A program made the translations under genes and the position numbers. This document shows positions 46,185-54,222 of a DNA stretch of 64,000 bases, piece after piece. The notes under the pieces were generated by a model. It worked only from the letters and a program-made list of their open reading frames with translations, did no database searches and was not told the origin of the DNA. Origin of the DNA: Streptomyces aurantiacus (lineage in GTDB: Bacteria; Actinomycetota; Actinomycetes; Streptomycetales; Streptomycetaceae); assembly GCF_027107535.1 (NCBI RefSeq), contig NZ_CP114283.1, positions 7,068,001-7,132,000 of the forward strand, given 5' to 3'. Position 1 is the first letter of the stretch; each line of letters begins with the position of its first letter.

Positions 46185-46337
46185 GCTCCGCACGCTATCG
46201 GGACTTGCGGACACCTTCTGTCCGCGATCCTTGCCGTTCCCCTACTCCGCCCGGACACTCCGGCCATTTGACCCGTATATCCTGCTCCGTGATCGGGAAG
46301 ACAGACGTTCGATGCGTACGACACGGAGGCAGCCGCG

Positions 46338-47504
46338 ATGCCGGAGCGCCGAGCCCGCCCCGCACCCGCCCCGAACGGCGGCCGGAAGCCGGTGTGGCGA
46401 CGCGCCGTGGCTCCGACCCCGCCACCGCCGGCGGATCCCCCGGCGTCCCCGCCGGCTGCGGCCGACGTGAACTCCGTGGAGCCCGGCAGTGTCGTGCAGG
46501 CGGCGCTCTACCGCGACGGTGTGCGCGTCGCGACCCCCGCCTCCCTGGCGGACACCTTCCGTGAGCTGCGCGAGCAGCCGGACGACATGGCGTGGATCGG
46601 CCTGGCCCGTCCGACGGAGGAGGAAATCCTCTCGTTGGCCGCCGAGTTCGACCTTCACCCGCTCGCCGTCGAGGACGCGATGGAGGCCCATCAGCGGCCG
46701 AAGCTGGAACGGTACGGCGACACGCTCTTCGTGGTCCTGCGCGCCGCCCGCTACCTCGACGCGTCGGAGGAGGTCGACTTCGGCGAGCTGCACGTCTTCC
46801 TCGGCCCCGACTTCCTGATCACGGTCCGGCACGGTGCCGCTCCCGACCTCTCCGCGGTCCGGCGCCGTATGGAGGAGACCCCGGAGCTGCTGAAGCTCGG
46901 CCCCGAGGCGGTCCTGTACGCCATCCTCGACGCCGTCGTGGACGGGTACGCCCCGGTCGTCGCCGGTGTCCAGAACGACATCGACGAGATCGAGACCGAG
47001 GTCTTCGGTGGCGACCCGTGGGTCTCGCGCCGCATCTACGAACTCTCCCGCGAGATGGTCGAGTTCCAGCGCGCCACCCGCCCACTGGTCGGCATGCTGC
47101 ACGGTCTGATGGCGGGTTTCGCCAAGTACGGCACCGACGACGAACTCCAGCGCTATCTGCGCGACGTCGCCGACCACGTCACCCACACCAGCGAGCGCGT
47201 GGACGGCTTCCGTCAGGCCCTCACGGACATCCTCACGGTCAACGCCACGCTGGTCACCCAGCAGCAGAACGCGGAGATGCGGGCGTTGGCGGAGGCGGGC
47301 TTCGAACAGAACGAGGAGATCAAGAAGATCTCCTCGTGGGCCGCCATCCTTTTCGCCCCGACCCTTGTCGGAACGATCTACGGCATGAACTTCGACCACA
47401 TGCCGGAGCTGGGCTGGACCTTCGGGTACCCCTTCGCGATCGGCCTGATGGGCGTGGTGTGCGGGAGCCTGTACGTGATCTTCAAGCGGCGGGACTGGCT
47501 CTAG
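46338..47504 (+). CDS. corA: CorA-family magnesium/cobalt transporter
   Basis: A 388-residue protein from ATG 46338. A Pro-rich cytoplasmic leader of about 45 residues precedes the funnel domain (AAEFDLHPLAVEDAMEAHQRPKLERYGD is typical). The long stalk helix leads to two C-terminal membrane helices with the diagnostic YGMNF motif between them and a basic tail RRDW. The pore forms a pentamer and carries Mg2+ (or Co2+/Ni2+) inward. The leader is longer than in E. coli CorA. A Mg2+-sensing leader RNA is not apparent. Confidence 0.93.
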   Translation: MPERRARPAPAPNGGRKPVWRRAVAPTPPPPADPPASPPAAADVNSVEPGSVVQAALYRDGVRVATPASLADTFRELREQPDDMAWIGLARPTEEEILSLAAEFDLHPLAVEDAMEAHQRPKLERYGDTLFVVLRAARYLDASEEVDFGELHVFLGPDFLITVRHGAAPDLSAVRRRMEETPELLKLGPEAVLYAILDAVVDGYAPVVAGVQNDIDEIETEVFGGDPWVSRRIYELSREMVEFQRATRPLVGMLHGLMAGFAKYGTDDELQRYLRDVADHVTHTSERVDGFRQALTDILTVNATLVTQQQNAEMRALAEAGFEQNEEIKKISSWAAILFAPTLVGTIYGMNFDHMPELGWTFGYPFAIGLMGVVCGSLYVIFKRRDWL

Positions 47505-47559
47505 AACCCTGAGGTGACACTCAGCCCCCGTTCGCCCTCTGCTCGCGCACCCCGTACGG

Positions 47560-47612
47560 GGTATCGGCACGCCTCTGGAGGCGGTGGCGAAGGAGGCGGG
47601 CGTCGGGCCGTC
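47560..47612 (+). pseudogene. Fragment of a TetR-family HTH
   Basis: In one frame this stretch reads GIGTPLEAVAKEAGVGPS, the recognition-helix region of a TetR protein, with no start and no continuation into the usual TLYRHFP motif. It runs directly into a fragment of an unrelated membrane protein in another frame, which suggests a deletion junction. Confidence 0.45.
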
Positions 47613-47807
47613 GAAGCGCTGCCCGGCTTCTGCCGCTTCCTCGCAAAGTTCGAACCGCTGCGGCAGCTCACCGGCGGACTCCGCTCGATCCCCTACTACG
47701 ACGCCCAGGCCGACGCGGGCCTGGCCCGCGTCTGGGTGATGACGGCCGTCGACCTCGCAGCGGCCGCGCCGTTCGGCTTCGGCATGACCGCTTGGTACGA
47801 CCGCTAG
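47613..47807 (+). pseudogene. C-terminal remnant of a YhgE/Pip-like (DUF3533) membrane protein
   Basis: The frame reads EALPGFCRFLAKFEPLRQL, then RSIPYYDAQADAGLARVW and a final hydrophobic segment ending TAWYDR before TAG. This matches the last 60 residues or so of YhgE/Pip-type permeases (FEPxRQxxxGxRSxxYF, one last TM helix, TxxYDRK). Several polar or Pro substitutions in the last helix support decay. There is no usable start nearby; the gene body is missing. Confidence 0.6.
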
Positions 47808-47950
47808 GGGCTGCGTCGCATCCCGGTCCGGTCGAAGTCCGAGAAGACCACCGTCTCGGCGTAGCGGAAACGCAACTCACCCCGGACGGGCCACAACTCG
47901 GAGCGGCCCAGGTGTGCGTCGCCCCGTGGGGACGGCAGGCGCGCACACCC
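47804..47950 (-). pseudogene. C-terminal remnant of an unidentified gene
   Basis: On the minus strand an open stretch of 48 codons without a start reads ARLPSPRGDAHLGRSELWPV and RYAETVVFSDFDRTG before TAG. Its composition is protein-like, but it is cut at the upstream end by a stop codon inside the hairpin at 47951-47998. Its stop overlaps the stop of the plus-strand remnant. I do not recognise the family. Confidence 0.35.
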
Positions 47951-47998
47951 TCAGGGCTCGGCGACGACTTTTCCCCCGGAGTCGTCGCCGAGCCCTGA
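47951..47998. terminator. 19-bp perfect stem-loop abutting a TetR operator
   Basis: Arms 47951-47969 and 47980-47998 are perfectly complementary over 19 bp with a 10-nt C-rich loop. The right arm ends on the first base of the palindromic operator 47998-48013. Confidence 0.8.
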
Positions 47999-48013
47999 AA
48001 ACCGATCGGTTTT
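47998..48013 (+). promoter_or_regulatory. TetR operator, copy 1 (before the TetR gene)
   Basis: AAAACCGATCGGTTTT, a perfect 16-bp palindrome ending 30 nt before the TetR start. Its 14-bp core AAACCGATCGGTTT recurs twice before the hydrolase gene. Confidence 0.88.
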
Positions 48014-48043
48014 ATTTGGTCCGCATCGAGTTAACCTCGCAGT

Positions 48044-48613
48044 ATGACCACCGACGTGAAACCAAGTACCAGAGAGCGACTCCTGGAGGCGGCGGCCACG
48101 CTCACCTACCGAGACGGTGTCGGCATCGGCGTCGAGGCGCTGTGCAAGGCGGCAGGGGTGTCGAAGCGCTCCATGTACCAGCTGTTCGAGAGCAAGGACG
48201 AACTGCTGGCGGCGAGCCTGGAGGAGCGCACCTCCGCCTACGTGGCGACGCTCCTGCCCGCGGCGGACGACGGCCGGTCACCCCGCGAGCGGATCCTGCA
48301 CGTCTTCGAGCAGGTGGAGTCGCAGGCGGGTGAGCCCGAGTTCCAAGGCTGCCGGTATCTCGCCGTTCAGATCGAGTTGAAGGACCAGAACCACCCTGCC
48401 AGCCGAGTGGCTCACCGGGTCAAGGCGAACCTGACGGCGTTCTTGCGCTCCGAGGCCGAGCAGGGCGGGGCGAGCGACCCCGACCTGCTGGCCCGGCAGC
48501 TCAGCCTGGTCTTCGACGGCGCCAGCGCCCGCGCGGGGATCGGAGCCGACAAGCTGACCGGACTCGTCGCGCCCACCGTGACCACCTTGCTCGATGCGGC
48601 AGGCGTGCGCTGA
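48044..48613 (+). CDS. TetR-family transcriptional regulator
   Basis: A 189-residue TetR protein from ATG 48044. Residues 8-55 are the HTH (STRERLLEAAATLTYRDGVG, VEALCKAAGVSKRSMYQLFESKDELL). The C-terminal ligand domain has GCRYLAVQIELKDQNHPASRVAHRVKANLTAFLR interrupted by the normal helix breaks, resembling the group that carries TetR_C_... FRGC-type motifs (FQGCRY). A perfect palindrome sits in its promoter and two identical cores stand before the alpha/beta hydrolase at 49093, so it very likely represses itself and the hydrolase. Confidence 0.92.
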   Translation: MTTDVKPSTRERLLEAAATLTYRDGVGIGVEALCKAAGVSKRSMYQLFESKDELLAASLEERTSAYVATLLPAADDGRSPRERILHVFEQVESQAGEPEFQGCRYLAVQIELKDQNHPASRVAHRVKANLTAFLRSEAEQGGASDPDLLARQLSLVFDGASARAGIGADKLTGLVAPTVTTLLDAAGVR

Positions 48614-48957
48614 CACACCCCTGTTCACGTCGTGGGCATCGGCACCCAGCGGCAGGTGCACGGTCTGCCGGATCCTCATCCAGCCGGCCCGGACGAGCTC
48701 GCCGATCCGGTCATGACCCTGAGCCTCGGCAGCCACCACGACCACCACGACGGCGTATCCCTGATCTGCACCTGCACCTGCACCTGCACCTGGAGCGTTT
48801 CCGGGTGCTTCGAGACCAGCCGCGCACAGGCGTTCGTCATGACCTGGAGGACCTGCCCGCCGTCTTCCACCTCCTCGGCCGCCCTCTCGAAAGCCAGGCG
48901 ACCTCGCTCCGCCCGACCTTCGCGTGACGGGATCGGATCGAGGCTTGAGCTTGCACG
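48614..48957. other. Gene-poor stretch with a CAGGTG repeat and possible decayed coding sequence
   Basis: The 479-nt gap between the TetR and hydrolase genes has no convincing gene. On the minus strand two neighbouring frames look protein-like in turn: VEDGGQVLQVMTNACARLV near 48850 and IGELVRAGWMRIRQTVHLPL near 48690, separated by four or five CAGGTG hexamers at about 48769-48793. The frame switch fits a decayed gene, but I cannot identify it. Confidence 0.35.
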
Positions 48958-48960
48958 CGA

Positions 48961-48998
48961 AAACCGATCGGTTTACCATGGTGGAAACCGATCGGTTT
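48961..48998 (+). promoter_or_regulatory. TetR operators, copies 2 and 3 (before the hydrolase gene)
   Basis: AAACCGATCGGTTT occurs at 48961-48974 and again at 48985-48998, centres 24 bp apart. Both are identical to the core of the palindrome before the TetR gene. Confidence 0.88.
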
Positions 48999-49092
48999 CT
49001 CAATGATCCGGGAACTGGGCGCGGTCATGACCCTTTCGGGCGGGCCGCACCCGAATCACCTGTCCGCAGTGCAACGAAGGGGAGCCGGCGAG

Positions 49093-49962
49093 ATGCCCAG
49101 CCCACAGTCACGTCCGACGATTCACATTCCGGGGACCACCAGCCACACCATCGCCCCGCGCGGCAGCCGCGAGGGAACGCTGCGCTACCTCAGGGCCGGC
49201 ACCGGTGCTCCCGTGGTCCTGCTGCACACGGTGCGCACGCAGGCCGAGCACTTCCGCCTCCTCATTCCGATGATCTCGGATCAGTACACCGTGTACGCCC
49301 TGGATCTGCCGGGGATGGGCTACTCCGAGATCGTGCCCGGCGCGTCCTACGACGAGCCGGCGATGCGTGCGGGCGTCGAACGGCTCCTCACCGAACTCGA
49401 CCTCTATGACGTGACGTTGGTCGGGGAGTCGATGGGCGCGGTGCTCGCCCTGACCGCCGCGGCCGATCTGCCGGAGCGGGTACGGCGCGTCGTCGCGGTG
49501 AACACGTACGACTTCCGTGACGGGATCGCCCGGTCCAGCGCCCTCGCCCGCGTGGTGGTCGGCGGTGTTCTCACTCCGGGCGTGGGCCCCGTGGTCGCCC
49601 GGCAGGAGCCCAAGCCTGTGCTGCGCAGGATTCTGCAGGGCGGGCTGGGAGACAAAGCCGCTTTGCGGGAGGACTACGTGAACGAGCTCCTCCAGGTGGG
49701 CAGCCGCCCCGGTTATCCGTCCGTCGCCCGGGCCGTGTACCAGAACCTGCCCAGCCTCATCGCGGCCCGCTCGCGCTATCCCGAGGTCAAGGCCCCCATG
49801 CACCTCGTCTACGGGGAGAAGGACTGGTCCCGACCCTCGGACCGGCAAGCCAACAAGGAGCTGCTGCCCGCCGCCGATTTCACGCAGGTGCCGGGAGCAG
49901 GCCACTTCATCGCCCTGGAACGGCCCGACGTACTGGCCGACCTGCTGAACGCGGTGGCGTGA
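49093..49962 (+). CDS. Alpha/beta-hydrolase
   Basis: A 289-residue protein from ATG 49093, with GGAG about 8 nt ahead. It has the fold marks APVVLLHTVRTQAEHFRLLI (oxyanion region), ALDLPGMGYSE, LVGESMGAVLALTAAADLPERVRRVV with nucleophile Ser in GESMG, LVYGEKDWSRP with the acid, and GAGHFIALERPD with the catalytic His. The substrate is unknown; esterase, lactonase or haloalkane-type hydrolysis are possible. It stands behind two TetR operators, so its substrate or a related compound is probably the inducer. A broken CocE-type hydrolase gene follows 34 nt later. Confidence 0.9.
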   Translation: MPSPQSRPTIHIPGTTSHTIAPRGSREGTLRYLRAGTGAPVVLLHTVRTQAEHFRLLIPMISDQYTVYALDLPGMGYSEIVPGASYDEPAMRAGVERLLTELDLYDVTLVGESMGAVLALTAAADLPERVRRVVAVNTYDFRDGIARSSALARVVVGGVLTPGVGPVVARQEPKPVLRRILQGGLGDKAALREDYVNELLQVGSRPGYPSVARAVYQNLPSLIAARSRYPEVKAPMHLVYGEKDWSRPSDRQANKELLPAADFTQVPGAGHFIALERPDVLADLLNAVA

Positions 49963-49996
49963 CCGCCCGACGCCCTGGCGCACAAAGGAACAGCGG

Positions 49997-50124
49997 ATGA
50001 CCGAGATCCGGACCGAGGCCGAGTTCCGGATCGGATGCGTGACGGCACGGTGCTGCGGGCGGACGTCTACCGGCCCGGCGGCACGGGACCGTGGCCGGTG
50101 CCGCTGGGCCGGCTGCCGTACGGG
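49997..50124 (+). pseudogene. N-terminal remnant of a CocE/NonD-family hydrolase, frameshifted and truncated
   Basis: ATG 49997 with AAAGGAA ahead begins MTEIRTEAEFRI. The next expected words, MRDGTVLRADVYRPGG then WPVPLGRLPYG, follow in a different frame from 50035: between FRI and MRDG only GG is present where a proline codon is expected, so one base has been lost. Similarity to CocE/NonD (X-Pro dipeptidyl-peptidase-type) hydrolases stops at about 50124, leaving less than a tenth of the gene. It sits as the second gene after the hydrolase and presumably belonged to its operon. Confidence 0.7.
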
Positions 50125-50265
50125 CAGCACTCCCATCACGGCCGTCGGGCCCGATCCCTCGACGACGGCCTGGCGAGCAGTGGCAACGCGGAGCTGCCTG
50201 CCGGCGTGCTGCCCGTGGTTCGGGTCCGACAGAGAGATGCGTCGCGGACTCTTGACGACGGCCCT

Positions 50266-50309
50266 ATGACTGCGTAGACATGACAGCGCAGACATGACAG
50301 CGCAGTCAT
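50266..50309 (+). promoter_or_regulatory. Direct and inverted repeats before the LacI-family gene
   Basis: A 14-bp unit GACATGACAGCGCA occurs twice in tandem (50277-50290, 50291-50304). It is flanked by ATGACTGCG (50266-50274) and its inverse complement CGCAGTCAT (50301-50309). The site ends 53 nt before the regulator start and could be its operator. Confidence 0.5.
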
Positions 50310-50362
50310 CCGGACGGCGTCTGGCATCATTGGGCTGGATCGTGCGGTCACCGGGAGACACC

Positions 50363-51517
50363 ATGACGCGAGGGACAGGGCGGGGCGGGAGTTCCGCCGC
50401 GCCGCGCAGTGTGGATGTCGCCCGCCTGGCGGGCGTCTCGCAGAAGACGGTGTCCAGGGTCTTCAACGACGAGCCGTACGTCTCCGCAGATGTGCGCACC
50501 CGCGTCCTGGAAGCCGCCGAACAGCTCGGCTACCGGCGCAACAACGCCGCCCGGGCGCTGGCTTCGGGACGCACCCGCTCGATCGGCGTGGTGTCGCTGG
50601 GCACGGCCCTGTACGGACCTGCCTCCCTGCTCATCGGTGTCGAGCGGGTCGTCCGGGACACGGGGTACGCGCTTCGCGTGGTCAACACGATGGAGGGCGA
50701 CCCGGCGGGCATCACCGGCGCCGTGGACTCGCTGCTCGACCAGGGCGTGGACGGCATCGTCATCTCCGAGCCGATCGACGAGGAGGGCGCCGGAGGAGAC
50801 CTCTCCCTCCGCGTCGACGTACCGGTCCTCGTCCTCGGCGCACCGGCCGCCGTCACCGCGCCCACGGTGCTGACCGCCGGGGACGGCGCGGACCTGCTGG
50901 CCCGTACCGCCACCGAACACCTGCTGGACCTGGGCCATATGACGGTCCATCACCTGGCGGGTCCGCATCGGTGGTACGCCGCCCGGGACCGCCTGGAGGG
51001 CTGGCAGGCGACGCTGACCGCGCAGGGCAGGGACGTACCACCGGTCGTCGAGGGCGACTGGTCGGCCGCGTCCGGGTACCGCGCCGGATGCGAACTGGCC
51101 GCGGACCATGGTGTCACCGCGGTCTTCGCCGCCAACGACGACATGGCGATCGGTCTGATCCACGCGCTGACGGAGGCGGGGCGGCGAGTGCCGGAGGACG
51201 TCAGCGTCGTCGGCTTCGACGACATCCCGGTCGCCGCCTATGTGAGTCCCCCCCTCACCACGGTCCGGCAGCCCTTCGACGCCGTGGCACAGGAGGGACT
51301 CAAACGTCTCGTGCACGCCATCGAGAACCCGGGAGCGGACCCCCTGCCGGCGAGCGGCCCACCGGTCGACCTCGTCGTTCGCGCCTCCACCGCCCCTCCG
51401 CCGGACCGGACGACCCCGGCCGACGGTCGGCGTACCGCCTCCCGTTCCCGCGGGGGCACCCACGCTCCGCCGCTCCCGAACGGAGGGCCGCCCCACTCCG
51501 ACTCAAGCCATGACTGA
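50363..51517 (+). CDS. LacI-family transcriptional regulator
   Basis: A 384-residue protein from ATG 50363 with GGGAG ahead. The N-terminal HTH and hinge are SVDVARLAGVSQKTVSRVFN and RNNAARALASGRTRSIGVV. The periplasmic-binding-like sensor has AVFAANDDMAIGLIHAL and VSVVGFDDIPVAAYVSPPLTTVRQP. A Pro/Arg-rich tail of about 40 residues after VDLVVRAST is unusual for LacI proteins. It precedes the sugar ABC/beta-galactosidase operon in the same direction, with a 370-nt gap, and is its probable repressor. Confidence 0.92.
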   Translation: MTRGTGRGGSSAAPRSVDVARLAGVSQKTVSRVFNDEPYVSADVRTRVLEAAEQLGYRRNNAARALASGRTRSIGVVSLGTALYGPASLLIGVERVVRDTGYALRVVNTMEGDPAGITGAVDSLLDQGVDGIVISEPIDEEGAGGDLSLRVDVPVLVLGAPAAVTAPTVLTAGDGADLLARTATEHLLDLGHMTVHHLAGPHRWYAARDRLEGWQATLTAQGRDVPPVVEGDWSAASGYRAGCELAADHGVTAVFAANDDMAIGLIHALTEAGRRVPEDVSVVGFDDIPVAAYVSPPLTTVRQPFDAVAQEGLKRLVHAIENPGADPLPASGPPVDLVVRASTAPPPDRTTPADGRRTASRSRGGTHAPPLPNGGPPHSDSSHD

Positions 51518-51887
51518 CGCACACGGGCCGGCCCGGTCGGCAGAACCGACGGCCGGCGCGTCGCCCGGGACGAGCCGCGACACCGGCCGGGCCCGCGCCC
51601 CCGCGAACGACCCCGTCGCGCGGGCGACACTGAGCACTCCCCCGAACTGAGCACCGCCCGAGCCGAGTTCACCACACCTGCCTCCGGCGCTCCTCTTCGC
51701 CTCACCCTCTCCGGCCGCGATCTCCGCCTCCGCGGTACGCGGAACGCTCGCCGGTACCTGTCCACGAGGACGACCCGTACATGCCGGCCTTCCGGCCCCC
51801 GGTCGTCGCGTCCGTGCCTTTTCCCGACACGCCAGTGCACGCCCTCGCCAGGCGTGCCGCCACCTTCGCCTCCGGCGGGAGTTCACC
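51518..51887. other. Gap between LacI gene and sugar-binding protein gene
   Basis: The 370 nt presumably hold the ABC operon promoter. I see no gene and no convincing GAAAGCGCTTTC-type LacI operator, only GC-rich sequence with a GGGCCGGCCC palindrome near 51524. Confidence 0.5.
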
Positions 51888-53285
51888 ATGCCCAGATCCA
51901 CGTTCCTCTCCTCGTCCAGCCCTTCGCCGATGAGCCGTCGGCTGTTCCTCACCGCGACGGGCGCCGTGGCCCTCGGAGCAGCCCTGACGGCCTGCGGCGG
52001 CGGTGACTCCGGCGGTTCCTCCGGCGCCGCCGAACCGGTCTCCCGGGCCGACATCGACAAGGCGATGAAGACGCCGACCGAGCTCACGTTCTGGACGTGG
52101 GTCCCGAACATCGCCAAGGAGATCGCGCTCTTCGAGAAGAAGTACCCGGCCATCAAGGTCAAGGTCGTCAACGCCGGTCAGGGCACCCCGCAGTACACCA
52201 AGCTGCGGACGGCCCTGAAGGCCGGCAGCGGCGCCCCGGACATGGTGCAGATGGAGTACCAGGCCATTCCGACCTTCACCATCACCAACAGCCTGCTGGA
52301 CCTGCGGCCCCACGGCGCCTCCGCGCTCAAGGACAGGTTCGTGGACTGGACCTGGGGTCAGGTCAGCGGCGCGGACGGCGAGGTCTGGGCGATCCCCCAG
52401 GACACCGGCCCGATGGGCATGCTGTACCGGAAGGACATCTTCGACCGGCACGGCATCGAAGTGCCGGGCACCTGGGACGAGTTCGCCGAGGCGGCGCGAA
52501 AGCTCCACAAGGCGGACCCCGACGTCTACCTCACCAACCTCGCCGCGAACCAGCCCGCCGCCTGGCACGGCCTCGTCTGGCAGGCGGGCGGCAAGCCCTA
52601 CGCGACCGCCGGCAAGAGCGACATGACCATCAGCGTCGACGACGCCGTCTCCCGGAAGCTCGGCGCGTACTGGGGCGGCCTCGCGAAGGAAGGCGTCATC
52701 GGCGTCGAGCCCGACTTCACCGACGGCTGGTACGCCGCCCTCAACAAGGGCAAGTACGCCACCTGGCTCACCGCCGCCTGGGGCCCGGCCTTCCTCTCCG
52801 GCTCGGCCAAGGCCACCGCGGGCAAGTGGCGGGCGGCCCCCCTGCCGCAGTGGGACGCCGCCAAGCCCAGCGCGGGCAACTGGGGCGGCTCGACCACCGC
52901 GGTCATCCGCTCGAGCAAGAACCCTGTCGCGGCGGCCCAGTTCGCGCAGTTCCTCAACAGCGACCCGGCCAGCGCGAAGATGTTCGCCACCGAGCAGTTC
53001 TTCTTCCCGGCGACCACGTCACTGCTCGCGGACGCCGAGTTCGTCGCGGACGCCCCGGCCTTCTACGGCGGCCAGAAGGTCAACCAGGTCTTCGCCGACG
53101 TCAGTTCCACGGTCAACTCCTCCTTCCAGTGGCCGCCGTTCCTCGACCAGGCGGCGACCGACTGGACCGAGACCGTCGGCAAGTCCCTCGCGGACAGGAC
53201 CGACACGGTCCGCGCGCTCGGCACCTGGCAGTCACGTCTGACCACGTACGCCAAGAAGCAAGGCTTCACCGTCAGGGGAAGCTGA
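51888..53285 (+). CDS. Sugar ABC transporter substrate-binding lipoprotein (CUT1)
   Basis: A 465-residue precursor from ATG 51888 with GGGAG ahead. The signal is twin-arginine-like (MSRRLFLTATGAVAL) and ends in the lipobox LTAC, followed by a Gly/Ser linker. The mature part has the extracellular solute-binding family 1 pattern: TELTFWTWVPN, LFEKKYPAIKVKVVNAG, GAPDMVQMEYQ, LYRKDIFDRHGIEVPGTWDEF, and KNPVAAAQFAQFL. It captures a sugar for the two permeases that follow. The downstream beta-galactosidase suggests galactosides or galacto-oligosaccharides. Confidence 0.93.
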   Translation: MPRSTFLSSSSPSPMSRRLFLTATGAVALGAALTACGGGDSGGSSGAAEPVSRADIDKAMKTPTELTFWTWVPNIAKEIALFEKKYPAIKVKVVNAGQGTPQYTKLRTALKAGSGAPDMVQMEYQAIPTFTITNSLLDLRPHGASALKDRFVDWTWGQVSGADGEVWAIPQDTGPMGMLYRKDIFDRHGIEVPGTWDEFAEAARKLHKADPDVYLTNLAANQPAAWHGLVWQAGGKPYATAGKSDMTISVDDAVSRKLGAYWGGLAKEGVIGVEPDFTDGWYAALNKGKYATWLTAAWGPAFLSGSAKATAGKWRAAPLPQWDAAKPSAGNWGGSTTAVIRSSKNPVAAAQFAQFLNSDPASAKMFATEQFFFPATTSLLADAEFVADAPAFYGGQKVNQVFADVSSTVNSSFQWPPFLDQAATDWTETVGKSLADRTDTVRALGTWQSRLTTYAKKQGFTVRGS

Positions 53286-53286
53286 G

Positions 53287-54222
53287 ATGGCCGCCCCCGA
53301 GGTCTCGGCCGCGCCCGGCCCGCGGGCGCCCTCGCCCACGGCGGGCCGCGCCAGGGACAGGCGCCGCACCGCGGGACCGCTGTTCGTCGCGCCGTTCATG
53401 GTGCTCTTCCTGCTGCTGTTCCTCGCCCCGCTCGGCTACGCCGCCTACCTCAGCCTGTTCCAGGAACGCCTGGTCGGCGGGACGGCGTTCGTCGGGCTCG
53501 ACAACTACGTCCAGGCCCTGGACGATCCGCTCCTCCTGCACGGCGTCGCGCGGGTCGCGCTGTTCTTCGTGATCCAGGTCCCCGTGATGCTGCTGCTGGC
53601 ACTGCTGTTCGCCCTCGCGCTCGACAGCGGCCTGCTGCGGCTGGCACGGGTGATCCGGCTGGGCATCTTCGTCCCCTACGCCGTCCCGAGCGTGGTCGCC
53701 GCGCTCATGTGGGGCTACCTGTACGGGCCGGACTTCGGCCCGTTCGCCCAGCTCGGCCGGAACCTGGGCCTGCCGGCGCCCGACTTCCTCAGCGAGAGCT
53801 GGATGCTCGGCAGCCTGGCGAACATCGTGACCTGGGAGTTCGTCGGCTACAACATGATCATCCTGTACGCCGCCCTGCGCACCATCCCCCAGGAGCTGTA
53901 CGAGGCGGCCGCGATGGACGGCGCCGGCGCCTGGCGGACCGCCTGGTCGGTCAAGCTGCCCGCGCTCCGGCCGGCGCTCCTGCTCACCCTGCTGTTCTCG
54001 GTGATCGGCAGCTTCCAGCTCTTCAACGAACCCAACCTGCTGATGAAGATCGCCCCGGACGTGATCAGCAGCTCCTACACCGCCAACCTCTACTCCTACT
54101 CCCTCGCCTTCACCGGTCAGCAGGTCAACTACGCGGCCACGGTGTCCTTCCTCCTCGGCCTCGTCATCGTGATCGCGTCCTACGCCGTCCTGCTCACCGC
54201 GAACCGCAGGAGGACTCCATGA
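53287..54222 (+). CDS. Sugar ABC transporter permease (MalF/LacF type)
   Basis: A 311-residue membrane protein from ATG 53287, one base after the binding-protein stop codon. It has six predicted helices, starting with GPLFVAPFMVLFLLLFLAPL, and the EAA loop in ELYEAAAMDGAGAWRTAWSVKLP. FVGLDNYVQAL is the usual MalF-family segment after helix 1. It pairs with the next permease, whose start overlaps its stop by ATGA. Confidence 0.93.
   Translation: MAAPEVSAAPGPRAPSPTAGRARDRRRTAGPLFVAPFMVLFLLLFLAPLGYAAYLSLFQERLVGGTAFVGLDNYVQALDDPLLLHGVARVALFFVIQVPVMLLLALLFALALDSGLLRLARVIRLGIFVPYAVPSVVAALMWGYLYGPDFGPFAQLGRNLGLPAPDFLSESWMLGSLANIVTWEFVGYNMIILYAALRTIPQELYEAAAMDGAGAWRTAWSVKLPALRPALLLTLLFSVIGSFQLFNEPNLLMKIAPDVISSSYTANLYSYSLAFTGQQVNYAATVSFLLGLVIVIASYAVLLTANRRRTP

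Noticed and set aside
47514..47807. Intact 97-residue gene after corA
   Set aside because: Only the last 60 residues resemble a protein family (YhgE/Pip C-terminus); the beginning is out-of-frame remnant DNA, so it is treated as a pseudogene.
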